64,000 nt of DNA from Lachnoanaerobaculum orale (GCF_003862485.1 NZ_RRCM01000001.1:1729734-1793733), one strand, 5' to 3'; positions 53,985 to 63,649 are shown, numbered from the stretch's first letter. Program-made: numbers and translations. The notes: a model not told the origin generated them from the letters alone.

Positions 53985-54899
53985 TTATTTCTCTTTACAT
54001 TCCATAGCATGTACCATATTTACAACAAATTCATGTGTAGGAACTTTTACACCAACTTTATTTGCCGCTCTAACTACTGAACCACTTATAGTATCTACCT
54101 CGGTTTTTCTACCTGCACCTAGATCTGCACATATAGATGTGACTCCTTCAGGTGACTTTATAGAAACATTCTCTACATCCTTTGTAATCTTTTCTTCATC
54201 TGCCTCAAGTCCCATTTTATGTGCTACTTCTACCGCTTCATGTATTAAGGCTTTTGTCATATTCCATGCATACTCATTGGATCTAATATACCCAATTTTA
54301 ACTTGTAAAATACCTGTTACAACACTTAATGAGACATTTGTAAATAATTTATTCCATATTAGTTGTTGAATGTTATCATGTATTTTAACATTAAAACCAC
54401 AGCAATCAAAAGTATCCTTCACTTTTAGTAGAAATCCTTCATTATCCTCCACCAGCATACCGATATTTGTATTACCGATACCACCTCTTCTAATATGTCC
54501 AACTCCAAGTACAGCACCATTATCCTCAGTAGTTCCTATAATAATGTGCTTATCATCTACAAACTCTCCCAATATATCTTCATGTCCCGAACCATTTTGA
54601 AGAGTCATCAAGTATGTGTTTTCTCCTATTAAATTCTTATTTCCTGCAAGCGCAACCTTTGAGTATAGTGATTTTACAAACAGTACAACCAAATCCATCT
54701 CAGGGAGTCCTTCACTATTGGTCACTGCCTTCGGTCTATACACATTACTTTTTCCATTTTCTTCTATTATCAATCCATTATTATTTATACTACTTATAAT
54801 ATCTTCATTTGTATCAATTAAATACACTTCATTTTTTAATGAAAGGTGTCCGCCGTAAATAGAACCCATAGCACCTGCACCAATTATAGCAATTTTCAT
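53985..54899 (-). CDS. Ketopantoate reductase-like oxidoreductase
   Basis: This 304-residue protein of the ApbA/PanE family has an N-terminal Rossmann domain (IAIIGAGAMGSIYGG) and a C-terminal helical domain with NKLFTNVSLS and the conserved Lys-Asn positions. AAGGAG precedes the ATG. Family members reduce 2-ketopantoate with NADPH, but many paralogues act on other 2-keto acids. Here no pantothenate genes are nearby and it follows a catabolic operon across a terminator-like hairpin, so a role in that pathway is at least as likely as pantothenate synthesis. Confidence 0.82.
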   Translation of the reverse strand: MKIAIIGAGAMGSIYGGHLSLKNEVYLIDTNEDIISSINNNGLIIEENGKSNVYRPKAVTNSEGLPEMDLVVLFVKSLYSKVALAGNKNLIGENTYLMTLQNGSGHEDILGEFVDDKHIIIGTTEDNGAVLGVGHIRRGGIGNTNIGMLVEDNEGFLLKVKDTFDCCGFNVKIHDNIQQLIWNKLFTNVSLSVVTGILQVKIGYIRSNEYAWNMTKALIHEAVEVAHKMGLEADEEKITKDVENVSIKSPEGVTSICADLGAGRKTEVDTISGSVVRAANKVGVKVPTHEFVVNMVHAMECKEK

Positions 54900-54941
54900 A
54901 AAACTCCTTTTTCGTATAAAATATAAACTCTACAATACCTA

Positions 54942-54979
54942 AAAGAGATAGTAATAAAACATTTTATCACTGTCTCTAT
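54942..54979 (-). terminator. Terminator-like hairpin after the cyclase-family gene
   Basis: Arms of 16 bases with two mismatches (AGAGATAGTAATAAAA and TTTTATCACTGTCTCT) are followed on the minus strand by TTTTAGG. It would separate the catabolic operon from the reductase gene, although read-through is possible. Confidence 0.6.
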
Positions 54980-54995
54980 CACTTTTAAATTTTAT

Positions 54996-55685
54996 TTAGC
55001 TAAAATCTGCAAGTCCTTCAATAGCATATGCACGAACAGGGCTTGAATCGAGTCCTATAATTGGAAGTGGAGAATATGACATAAAGAATATATTCTTCTC
55101 CAGCAATTCAAGATTTCTTAAAACCTCTAAGAATACAATATTCTCAGCTAACAGTATATCGTGGAACGGCTTAACATCTTCATTGCAATTTTCAATTGAT
55201 ACACCATCTCCAAAACCTACACATTTCACCTTATGATCACTAAACCACTTTGCAGTTTCTCCATTTACAAACAATCTCTTGTCTATCTCTGTATTTGTAT
55301 CTTTTGTAAACGGTGTAAGCTTATATGAAGAATCTATGATAACAATATCTCCCTCTCTTACCATACCTGCTTCCCTATCAAGATCTGCTGCTGTAATGTG
55401 TGAATTTGGAGCAACAGTCTCTTTAAAATCAACATAAACAGCTCTACCAAGAAATGTTGATAATGGCAATTCTGCAACACTTGGCCAATTATCATCATGA
55501 TGATATGGACACTCACAATGTGTTCCTAAATGACTCATTATATCTATATTTGTATGAAAATCCGGAATCGGACCACCTGTATTAAAACGGAACAAATGAC
55601 ATCTTCTCTTTTCTGTTTCCGGGTCCAGGATTTTTGATAAATCTATAAGTCTAAGACCATTACCTAAATCAAATACTTTTTCCAT
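54996..55685 (-). CDS. Cyclase-family (kynurenine formamidase-like) hydrolase
   Basis: This 229-residue metal-dependent hydrolase belongs to the group that includes bacterial kynurenine formamidase and several cyclic-amide or lactone hydrolases. The family metal motif HxGTHxDxPxH appears as HLGTHCECPYHH, with Glu in place of Asp. A conserved VIIDSSY and a C-terminal region with a Pro-rich PLPIIGLDSSP follow. AAAGGAAAATT fixes the ATG at MEKVFD; a longer frame adds 11 codons. It is the last gene of the catabolic operon. A hydrolytic ring-opening role is inferred. Confidence 0.82.
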   Translation of the reverse strand: MEKVFDLGNGLRLIDLSKILDPETEKRRCHLFRFNTGGPIPDFHTNIDIMSHLGTHCECPYHHDDNWPSVAELPLSTFLGRAVYVDFKETVAPNSHITAADLDREAGMVREGDIVIIDSSYKLTPFTKDTNTEIDKRLFVNGETAKWFSDHKVKCVGFGDGVSIENCNEDVKPFHDILLAENIVFLEVLRNLELLEKNIFFMSYSPLPIIGLDSSPVRAYAIEGLADFS

Positions 55686-55765
55686 AATTTTCCTTTCTTG
55701 TGGCATAACCACTAACAAAATTTATAATAAAAATCAAATAATTAATTCCTATTACTTTGCTTAAA

Positions 55766-56218
55766 TCAAATTTTCACCTTTATAACTACCTTTTTTACCT
55801 GTATAGGGCTATCTACACAGCAACCCGGCATATGTGCATCCTCAGGTGCAACCACTATAAAATCTCCCGGATTTAATATAACATAACCATATTCTTTTGG
55901 CATATCATAAAATTTAACATCTTTTTCAGGATTTGAAGATTTTTCAACCAATCCCTCCCTTTTACATACGCCAAAAAGTTCTATTCCCTCTACAAGGTAC
56001 TGAACATCAAAAAACAAGTCATGTGTTTCAAATCTTTTTTCTTCCACAGGAAGTGTACTGTACTCCTGCACATTCGCTACTACGTCATCATTAAGTATAG
56101 GATAACTTCCTACATCTAATGACTTTAAATCCTGTTTTTTAAGCCATTTATAGGCGGATAAAAATTTATCTTCTAAATAATCATATTTATCAGCTATCTT
56201 TATATCTGAATAAAACAT
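55766..56218 (-). CDS. YhcH/YjgK/YiaL-family protein
   Basis: This 150-residue cupin-like protein belongs to the family of E. coli YhcH (NanQ) and YiaL, which are sugar or sialic-acid anomerases or of related function. Family features are RFETHDLFFDVQYLVEG and a metal-binding-like VVAPEDAHMPG. GAGG precedes the ATG. It lies next to a YiaK-like dehydrogenase, as yiaL does to yiaK in E. coli, which supports a cyclic sugar-acid-type substrate. A second member of the family is encoded at 63650. Confidence 0.88.
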   Translation of the reverse strand: MFYSDIKIADKYDYLEDKFLSAYKWLKKQDLKSLDVGSYPILNDDVVANVQEYSTLPVEEKRFETHDLFFDVQYLVEGIELFGVCKREGLVEKSSNPEKDVKFYDMPKEYGYVILNPGDFIVVAPEDAHMPGCCVDSPIQVKKVVIKVKI

Positions 56219-56257
56219 ATTTTACCTCTAAACTCAGACGATAAATTGATCTATTTG

Positions 56258-57301
56258 CTACGAAATGTCTACTATATCCAAATCACCCTCAGCAATAGCT
56301 TGTATTTGACTCCATATCTTTTCATCAATATTAACGCCGTTTTCTATACTATATTTTCTTCTCTCTATTGTCCCTTCACCTGGAGACTTTACCGGATATT
56401 TAGGATCAGATGGATGTGCACTGTCTGCTCTTTCTACTCTATAATCCCATTTTTCTTGAATACTTTTTTTATCACCAAACAAATATGGATCGATGGCTAT
56501 AAAAACTTGTGAACATCCTGTGCAACTTCCTCTTCCCTCATCGTCAAGATCGGCACCTGATCTGCCATTGGCTAATGCCGCTGCAACCAAATCCAATATC
56601 AACGCAAATGAAGATCCTTTCCAATAACCTGTCGGCAAAATTCTTCGTGATTTTTCTATTTCACCCGGATCTGAAGTCAAATTCCCATTTTCGTCAAACC
56701 CTCCGGGATATGGTAATTTTTTTCCTGCTAATCTATATACTCCAAGCTTTCCATAAGCATACTGGCTCATTGCCATATCAAGAACTATTTCACCATTTTC
56801 TCTCGGTACCGCCATACAGAAAGGATTATTTCCTACACTAGGTTCATCACTACCCCACATAGGCATGCAACTCTCTGTCGCAATCCAACTAATACCTATT
56901 TTGCCACTTTCAGCCATTCTCCAAGCATAAGTACCACCGCGCATCCAATGAGTAGTATTCTTAAGTGTAACTAAACCTATACCATGTTCATTAGCCAGCT
57001 TGATTGCTCTATCTGTGCAAAAAATCGCATTACTTATCCCGGGACCCAGATTACCGTCATAATTTTCTGCCAAACCCTTTTGACAAACAAGCTCAGGTTC
57101 TCCTTTTGGGTTAACCCAGCCCTTTTTTACATAATCAATGAATCGTGGAACTCTATTTGCACCATGACTTTCCACTCCGTCTGCACTTGATTCTGTATGT
57201 ATTCTGGCACAAAGTGTAGCTTTATCTTCATTCAGCCCTGCATTCATCAAAGCTTTTCTTATAGTATTTTCCAATATATCAAAACCGACTTTAGTACTCA
57301 T
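56258..57301 (-). CDS. Malate/L-lactate dehydrogenase-family oxidoreductase (YiaK-like)
   Basis: This 347-residue NAD(P)-dependent oxidoreductase belongs to the Ldh/YlbC family and is closest in pattern to YiaK (2,3-diketo-L-gulonate reductase). It has an N-terminal ESSADGVESHGANRVPRF region with the catalytic His, TTHWMRGGTYAWRMAE, and SVGNNPFCMAVPR for cofactor and substrate binding. GAGG precedes the ATG, which overlaps the upstream gene's stop by one base (TAATG). It sits next to a YiaL homologue. The precise substrate is not evident. Confidence 0.87.
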   Translation of the reverse strand: MSTKVGFDILENTIRKALMNAGLNEDKATLCARIHTESSADGVESHGANRVPRFIDYVKKGWVNPKGEPELVCQKGLAENYDGNLGPGISNAIFCTDRAIKLANEHGIGLVTLKNTTHWMRGGTYAWRMAESGKIGISWIATESCMPMWGSDEPSVGNNPFCMAVPRENGEIVLDMAMSQYAYGKLGVYRLAGKKLPYPGGFDENGNLTSDPGEIEKSRRILPTGYWKGSSFALILDLVAAALANGRSGADLDDEGRGSCTGCSQVFIAIDPYLFGDKKSIQEKWDYRVERADSAHPSDPKYPVKSPGEGTIERRKYSIENGVNIDEKIWSQIQAIAEGDLDIVDIS

Positions 57302-58068
57302 TATATTTCCTCTAGCCTTCTATTAAATAACTCTATCATCTCCTCATAGAGACCGGATGCCTCATTTTGTGAATAACCATATACAAGTATCACATCTATA
57401 AGATACGGCGAAAACTTTATTCCTGAGTATCTATATGCAAATGCCATAGCGGCTATTTCGCTCAATGCTACTAAGCATGAATCATAATGGAAAAAACCGA
57501 TAGACCAGAGCTTTATCTTTTCAATCCTGGTATAAATCTCTTTTTTATGCTTTTCTTCTATACTATGAAAGAGTTCATGTAGTAATAAAATATCAGCAAT
57601 ATTTGTATCACCTATTATATCTTTTATACTATCCGAATTCAAAAATTCTTCCACTCTGTTTATAGCATCCATATAAACTCGTATATGATTAGGCTCTCTA
57701 AACTCGGCAAATAAAACTCTGTCTGTATTCTCCGGCATAGAAACATACTCTACTTCCATTCCCAATGCATTTGCAAATTTTTCGGCAGATAAGTTGCCAT
57801 ATTTTATTTTTGACTTATCCGCCCATTCTACACCACAGTCCCAAGCCTTTTGCATATATACTTGTCTTTGACTTGCAGAAATCCTTCCGTCAAGCGGTTC
57901 TCTTGAAAATACATATCTGTCCCATTGAAGTAGAGGAATCTTTGCTAATTCTTTTAGCATATCATCTAAATTTCGTCTTTCAAAGTCAGGCCTCTTGTAT
58001 AATACAGTTCTTTGCTTTCCAAATATACCATCAAATAATGGCCTCAAATCCATTGGTTGGTCACTCAT
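57301..58068 (-). CDS. Unrecognised protein with HExxH metallopeptidase-like motif
   Basis: I do not recognise this protein (255 residues from the ATG). It has a zinc-peptidase-like HELFH motif at about 164-168, preceded by hydrophobic residues (ADILLLHELFHS). A second acidic motif, ALSEIAAMAFAYR, follows 36 residues later; this spacing resembles ImmA/IrrE-like gluzincins, where a Glu completes the metal site. There are no membrane segments or signal peptide. Two starts are possible: a TTG at 58092, or this ATG with GGAGG 12 bases and GAGG 2 bases upstream. It is tightly placed inside the catabolic operon, so it may act on a pathway component or a regulator, but this is speculation. Confidence 0.65.
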   Translation of the reverse strand: MSDQPMDLRPLFDGIFGKQRTVLYKRPDFERRNLDDMLKELAKIPLLQWDRYVFSREPLDGRISASQRQVYMQKAWDCGVEWADKSKIKYGNLSAEKFANALGMEVEYVSMPENTDRVLFAEFREPNHIRVYMDAINRVEEFLNSDSIKDIIGDTNIADILLLHELFHSIEEKHKKEIYTRIEKIKLWSIGFFHYDSCLVALSEIAAMAFAYRYSGIKFSPYLIDVILVYGYSQNEASGLYEEMIELFNRRLEEI

Positions 58069-58103
58069 ACCCTCTATAGGCCTCCAATCCAAATATTTAC
58101 ACT

Positions 58104-60233
58104 TTATACACTAATTGTAGATGATACAATTATAATCTCCTCATTTCCGTCTCTGTCACCTAAGTCTAAATCCATCAACAGATAAATTTGCTCTAAATCA
58201 ACAGCTGAGTAATCACTAACTCTAGGTCCATAGCATACAAAGTAATCAGGTCTAATGACAGAGTCGGTTTTAAACTCCGCCTGTTCTTCCCACAATTCCT
58301 CTACAACTTGTTTATAGTCAGCTACCTTACACCTTCTTACAGATCCACTTGAACACTGAACCTTAATAAAGCCTTTTTTATCAACAATTCTTACGGCATT
58401 TTTATCTTTCTTTGTTGCCTCAAATACGAAAAATTTATCAGTCTTACTTGCCAGCCTGATGTTGGTTGCATCCTTACCCAAATCTCTCGTCGCCAGTTCC
58501 ATAGCCTCAGTCTCATCACATTCTTTTAGTAAGTCTGTTGATTTAACTTCTGTAGAACCTGTAGCAATTGCTGTTACTTTACCTGTCTGAGAATCTATCT
58601 CTACATGAACCTCTATAGAATCCGGAGCTGCTCCTGAATTTATAGCACTGTCAACAGCTTCTTGTTTTAATTCTCTTATATCATCCTGTGAAGGGTTTGG
58701 TATAACTCTTTCAACAACATCCCTTACCATTGCAAGTGCTACACCAATCGATGAAATAACCTCTGCATTTTCCGGAATATCATAATCAAGTCCCATCTTT
58801 TTAGCACAATATGGTACCAGTGCTGCAGCACCACCACCACAACCTACAAGTTTCATAGTATCATGGTCTAACTGATATTTATCTGCTAAAGTATTTATGC
58901 ATGAAGATACCTTCTCATAATCCTTATCCAGAATCTTTGTCGCCAACTCTTCTACAGTTATTCCAAGCTTATCTGCTACAGGCTGCATTGCTTTTCTTGC
59001 CGAATTTGCATTTCCATGTGCAAAATACTTTTCATCTACCAGTCCAAGTACATTTGCCGCACAAGTATTCGTAAAACAAATTTTCTTTCCGTTTTGAAGT
59101 TTGATTACACAATAGTCGGCAGGATCTCCTTTCTTCGGACTTACCAGTTCAATCTGAGGATTAACTATCTCTTCTTCCGGAGTAAAACAAGCGTACTCAC
59201 AACCTGCTATATGAGCGGAACGTGGTCCGACATCAATGACATCTTTATCACTTATTCTGACCATTGAACCGCCTGCACAACCGAGGATTCTAACATCAAG
59301 TGAATTTATATATGTATCATGTCCACCTATTTTGGCATAATCTACTCCGGGTCTTCCGTTTTTGATTACTCCAATATTGGTAGTAGTTCCACCAACCTCG
59401 AAATATATTGCGTTTGACGCTCTAAGATACATCAGTGAACCCATTACAGATGCTGCAGGTCCTGATAATGCTGTAAGTATGGGACGCTTTCTCATCTCAT
59501 TTATCTCCATAACACCACCGTCACCACGCATTATCATAAGCGGTACAGATACACCTGCTCCTCTTACAGATGATTCAGTAGCATTCGCTGTAGCCATCAT
59601 CTTTGGTAGTATAGATGCATTTATAGCAGCTGTTCTGGTTCTTCTTGTAAGTCCATACAGCTTAGTAATATCAGATGCCATTGTTACAGGTATATTCTTT
59701 TTTGAAGCCAAATCATGTATTTTTTGCTCCTCTTCCATACTGTCTACACCAAAAGCCATAGAAGCCACAATAACATCTGTTCCCTGACTTATGAGTTCAT
59801 CAATATTTTTATTTATGACTTCATCTGTCAGTTGCTTTTTCTTAATAAAAGTATTGAATACCTTTATCATTCTTCCAACCTTTTCATCAAGAACTATATC
59901 CTTCAATCTAAGTTGACGCTTTGCTAAGAACCCTTCCAGACCGCCTCCGGCAATACCGATAATACCTACATTTGCTACATCTCCCTCAATAAAGGCATTT
60001 GTGGCTTGGGTAGTAGAATGAGCTACAAAGACCACATCCGACGGATCTATATTAAAGTTTTTCAGACAATTTCTAAAACTTTGTACAACACCTGCTGCCA
60101 CTCCGGCTTTATCATCATGTGTTGTTTTTACCTGGTCTTTACCAATAATCTCATGCGTTTCATTATCCATTGCCACACATTTTGTATGTGTTCCGCCTAC
60201 ATCGATTCCCATTCGGACTTTTCTGTTTCCCAT
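58104..60233 (-). CDS. Hydantoinase/oxoprolinase-family protein
   Basis: This 709-residue HyuA-type protein has an actin-like ATPase fold. The N-terminal RMGIDVGGTHTKCVAMD phosphate loop, VAHSTTQATNAF, the central GDGGVMEINEMRKRPILTALSGPAAS and the FEVGGTTTNIGVI motif are characteristic. Family members open cyclic amides such as 5-oxoproline or hydantoins using ATP. The usual HyuB partner is absent. A C-terminal extension of about 170 residues is not part of the standard HyuA core and recalls diol-dehydratase-reactivase-like proteins. It lies between the transporter gene (26 bases) and the HExxH gene. The ring substrate is unknown. Confidence 0.85.
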   Translation of the reverse strand: MGNRKVRMGIDVGGTHTKCVAMDNETHEIIGKDQVKTTHDDKAGVAAGVVQSFRNCLKNFNIDPSDVVFVAHSTTQATNAFIEGDVANVGIIGIAGGGLEGFLAKRQLRLKDIVLDEKVGRMIKVFNTFIKKKQLTDEVINKNIDELISQGTDVIVASMAFGVDSMEEEQKIHDLASKKNIPVTMASDITKLYGLTRRTRTAAINASILPKMMATANATESSVRGAGVSVPLMIMRGDGGVMEINEMRKRPILTALSGPAASVMGSLMYLRASNAIYFEVGGTTTNIGVIKNGRPGVDYAKIGGHDTYINSLDVRILGCAGGSMVRISDKDVIDVGPRSAHIAGCEYACFTPEEEIVNPQIELVSPKKGDPADYCVIKLQNGKKICFTNTCAANVLGLVDEKYFAHGNANSARKAMQPVADKLGITVEELATKILDKDYEKVSSCINTLADKYQLDHDTMKLVGCGGGAAALVPYCAKKMGLDYDIPENAEVISSIGVALAMVRDVVERVIPNPSQDDIRELKQEAVDSAINSGAAPDSIEVHVEIDSQTGKVTAIATGSTEVKSTDLLKECDETEAMELATRDLGKDATNIRLASKTDKFFVFEATKKDKNAVRIVDKKGFIKVQCSSGSVRRCKVADYKQVVEELWEEQAEFKTDSVIRPDYFVCYGPRVSDYSAVDLEQIYLLMDLDLGDRDGNEEIIIVSSTISV

Positions 60234-60259
60234 TTTTCTACCCTTCCATTATTTTAATA

Positions 60260-61657
60260 TTATTTAACTGCTGACATAAGCCATGTCGTTCCAAGACTTC
60301 CAAGCAAAATAAATGTTGCAACGTATTGTAATATACCTGCAAAATATGCATTTGGAATTGATAGCTTTAAGAAATCTTTTGATTCAACCTTTGTATATGC
60401 CAGTCCCCAAGCAACCCATGACTGTGTAATACATGAACCGATATTTACTGTGATTGTAGGAATTGCAAATAACGCATATAGGAACGGTACTGAGAAATCA
60501 CCGATATGCATTACAACTCCAAGTGTTGCCGCTCCGCAACCTACAAGTGTCATAGGACCTCTGAATAATCCCATACAAAGCAATACTGCAAACATTATAC
60601 AAAGTACCAACTCATTCTTTGGGAATACCTCACCAAGTATTACCTTAAAGTAAGGTGCTGCATACGAAGCAACCTGATTGAACATAGGCAATGTCAAGAG
60701 GAATCCAACAAGTGGTGCCGTATCAACTACTCCATCATAATAGAGCTTATTAACAAGCTGACAGTTCTCTTTAAAACTTCCCTTCATCTTTCCACAAAGG
60801 AACAATGCTGCAAATCCTGCTATTACAAATCCACCAATAACAGAGAAATCTAACCAAATCTTTAAAACTACAGGTACTATAGGAAGTATAAGTGTATAGA
60901 AAGGAGCATTCTTTTGCTGTGCACCCCTATTTGTTGTAGCAGCCCATGCATGAGATGTTTTTGATTTTGCAAGATATATTCCTGATAAAATAGTTGTTGT
61001 TACAAGAAGTATAATAAGTGCTACATATCCCCATTTTGTAGCATACCATCCGAGAGTAAACTCAGGCATCTGCTCAGGTGTTATAAAAAATGCTCTATAC
61101 TGTGCAAAATTTACAGGATTAATAAATATACCTGCCGCCACTGAACCCATAAATGAGAACATTGCAATAGCCTTAGGTACTCCAAGCGACATAAGTATCG
61201 GTAATACAATAACTCCAATAGCAATTACAGGACCTGCACCGGTCATTGCTGTAAATATAATAGCGGTAACTATATTAAGAAGTGTAATAGTTACCATCGG
61301 TTTATCACCACCAAGCTCTACTGTCTTTCTGATAAGTGTTGAAGCAATACCGGTCTCCATAAGTACACGGCCAAACCATGCACCCCAACATACATTAACC
61401 AATGTAGTACCCCAACCTTCAGGTGCACTCTGGAAAATCTTGTTTAAAGCAGCCATTACTCCCTTTAATCCGTCAAACTTTAATGCTTCGTTTTGTGCCA
61501 AAAAATCTGCACTTGCACCAAGTGTTCCACCAAACGATAAAACAGTCCAAATAATAGTTATGATTAGGAAACCTATCATAAGGTTATTCCCGGATATACA
61601 ATACCATGCCAGTCCAAAGAATGTTAAAAGCAGTATTATACCAATAATATATTCCAT
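60260..61657 (-). CDS. Ion-transporter-superfamily permease (CitMHS/TRAP-DctM-like)
   Basis: This 465-residue integral membrane protein has about 11-12 helices. A GVLMETGIAST-like half-helix region and AMTGAGPVIAIGVIVLPIL resemble the hairpin loops of the ion transporter superfamily (citrate, gluconate and C4-dicarboxylate carriers). GGAGGAAAT six bases ahead fixes the ATG at MEYIIG; 16 further in-frame codons are not needed. As first gene of the catabolic operon it probably imports the organic acid or cyclic amide processed by the next enzymes. Its exact family is uncertain. Confidence 0.72.
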   Translation of the reverse strand: MEYIIGIILLLTFFGLAWYCISGNNLMIGFLIITIIWTVLSFGGTLGASADFLAQNEALKFDGLKGVMAALNKIFQSAPEGWGTTLVNVCWGAWFGRVLMETGIASTLIRKTVELGGDKPMVTITLLNIVTAIIFTAMTGAGPVIAIGVIVLPILMSLGVPKAIAMFSFMGSVAAGIFINPVNFAQYRAFFITPEQMPEFTLGWYATKWGYVALIILLVTTTILSGIYLAKSKTSHAWAATTNRGAQQKNAPFYTLILPIVPVVLKIWLDFSVIGGFVIAGFAALFLCGKMKGSFKENCQLVNKLYYDGVVDTAPLVGFLLTLPMFNQVASYAAPYFKVILGEVFPKNELVLCIMFAVLLCMGLFRGPMTLVGCGAATLGVVMHIGDFSVPFLYALFAIPTITVNIGSCITQSWVAWGLAYTKVESKDFLKLSIPNAYFAGILQYVATFILLGSLGTTWLMSAVK

Positions 61658-61822
61658 ATTTCCTCCAAAAAATGTTTTTTTAAACAAGAACTTCTTGCTT
61701 ACCATGAGTTATCCTCCTCTCTTCCTCACGGTATTTACAATATATAAACTATATATTTCCTATAGCTTCTTTAACAATAATCTATATACATATATTTACC
61801 CTATTAGATAACTTCGTCCAAA

Positions 61823-62494
61823 CTACTCAAAGTAATCTCCATATATACTTTCTAACGTATCCATGGTTACTAAAAAGCCATTGTACCTATTTGAACAAAT
61901 CATAGTCAATAATTCAAATTGGCAACTTTTTAATTGCTCTGTCATAAGTCTAATTTCTACCATAGTATTCTCCCAAGCATTTAATGATGAATTATATACA
62001 TTATAGTTATATGTACTATATTTTAATGAACTTAGCCTATACATATCGCAATCAATCTTGTCTAAGTACGAATACGCATATTCTCTACCACACTCTTTGG
62101 CTAAGCTATTATAGAAGCCCCACTCCAGCATCACCATCTCATATTCACTTTGAGGTTTTTTAATTGTCCTTAACTTCAGTACATAATTATTAACTATATT
62201 TAATTCTTCACCATTCTTTACTTTGTTTACAAGTTCAGAAAGTATTGCCTGTTCTATCACTAAGTGTGCATGTGTAGCCTCTCTTATCATATTTCTCTTT
62301 ATCTTGGTTACTACCGAGCCCTTCTGTGGCAAAGTTTCTAAATAACCTTCGTCTGATAGATTCGTCAATATCTTCCTTATATGCGGTCTGTTCATACCGG
62401 TTTCAGCTGATAAAGCATTTTCGCTCAACCTTTCTCCCGGCTTTAACTCTACAGCTATAAGCTTTCGCTTTAATTCTTCATACAATTGCTCCAT
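61823..62494 (-). CDS. GntR-family transcriptional regulator
   Basis: This 223-residue regulator has an N-terminal winged helix (about 1-65; LKPGERLSENALSAETGMNRPHIRKIL) and a C-terminal helical FCD-like ligand domain. The start ATG has only a weak ribosome binding site. It lies 165 bases upstream of the permease gene on the same strand, so it may head or control the catabolic operon. It is divergent from a second, similar regulator. Confidence 0.88.
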   Translation of the reverse strand: MEQLYEELKRKLIAVELKPGERLSENALSAETGMNRPHIRKILTNLSDEGYLETLPQKGSVVTKIKRNMIREATHAHLVIEQAILSELVNKVKNGEELNIVNNYVLKLRTIKKPQSEYEMVMLEWGFYNSLAKECGREYAYSYLDKIDCDMYRLSSLKYSTYNYNVYNSSLNAWENTMVEIRLMTEQLKSCQFELLTMICSNRYNGFLVTMDTLESIYGDYFE

Positions 62495-62861
62495 GTGCTA
62501 TACCAAAAGTAATACCCGTTTATGTTTACATTTATTGTACAAAACAATGCTTTAAAAATTGTTTACAAGTTTTGTATCACTTCCAAAATAATATCATGGA
62601 TAGCATTCAAAATCAATATTTTTTTAATCAAATCATAACTTTTATATTTATATATTATATATTGAAATACATATTTAAACTATGTTATACTTGAATTATC
62701 AGTTGATTTTATATTACTTAAAGTCAAAACTGTATATAACACTTATTCAATATTGTTTACAAGTATATAATAATATTGTATACAAGATTGATACAATTGA
62801 TATGCTACACTTGTATATCACAAGTATAGTTATAGTTTTATCACGAGATATTAGGTAGAAT
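62495..62861. promoter_or_regulatory. Divergent control region with GntR-type palindromes
   Basis: This AT-rich 367-base region between two GntR genes contains several related palindromes. TTGTACAA lies at 62535-62542, TTGTTTACAA at 62559-62568 and 62753-62762, the perfect TTGTATACAA at 62776-62785, and CTTGT-ATATC-ACAAG at 62810-62824. Two lie near the minus-strand regulator and three near the plus-strand one. They match the general form of FadR/FCD-subfamily operators. No clear -10/-35 pair was fixed. Confidence 0.65.
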
Positions 62862-63590
62862 ATGAGTTTAGAAAAACAGTTATCAAAATTTTCAAATAAA
62901 TTTATTTTAAAAAGGCCTTCGGAAGATACCAGACAATATGTCTATAGGATTTTAAGTACTCTAATACTTAATATGGTACTTATGCCCGGACAAAGAATGA
63001 ATGAACAAGAGCTTGCATCATTGATGAATGTTAGCAGAACACCACTTCACGACACTTTTCCTAAATTATCAAGGAACAGACTTGTAGACATTATCCCAAT
63101 GAAGGGAGCTTTTGTATCAAAGGTTAATAAAAACGGAATCAAAGATTCAATATGGCTTAATGAACATCTTTGTGTGTCAATTATACATGGAATCTTTATT
63201 TCAGATGCGAAAAAATCAGAACTTGATATATTACATGAAATACTTTCCCAATTGGAATATAATTATATTCATGGTGATTTTTTACGTGCTTCAAGATCTC
63301 TGGGACAGTTTTTCAATCATCTTTTTATTTTGGGTGGAGATTTTGAAAAACTATGGCGTTCATTGTATGAATATGAGGCGGATCTATTCAGATTATATTC
63401 TCTTGCTTTAAAGAATCCAATTCTAAGCAAAAGAATATATAAAACTTTATATGCACTTACTGATGCGTTAATAAATCGCGATAATGATTTAGCCTGCCAT
63501 ATTTTTTCTAAACATATGGAAGATGTATTAAACATGACAGATATTATTATATCTGAAGAACCAAATTTATTTATAGATGTAATAGCTTAA
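62862..63590 (+). CDS. GntR-family transcriptional regulator
   Basis: This 242-residue regulator has a winged helix at about 25-90 (MPGQRMNEQELASLMNVSRTP, with VDIIPMKGAFVSKV as the wing) and a helical C-terminal ligand domain. AGG six bases before the ATG supports the start. It is divergent from another GntR gene and lies 59 bases upstream of a second YhcH/YiaL-family gene on its own strand, so it may control that gene and the catabolic operon. The two regulators share overall layout but are clearly different proteins. Confidence 0.88.
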   Translation: MSLEKQLSKFSNKFILKRPSEDTRQYVYRILSTLILNMVLMPGQRMNEQELASLMNVSRTPLHDTFPKLSRNRLVDIIPMKGAFVSKVNKNGIKDSIWLNEHLCVSIIHGIFISDAKKSELDILHEILSQLEYNYIHGDFLRASRSLGQFFNHLFILGGDFEKLWRSLYEYEADLFRLYSLALKNPILSKRIYKTLYALTDALINRDNDLACHIFSKHMEDVLNMTDIIISEEPNLFIDVIA

Positions 63591-63649
63591 AAGGCTTTAT
63601 CATAAACATCAATAATATTATTACTGTATAACAGTAGAATGGAGTTTTT

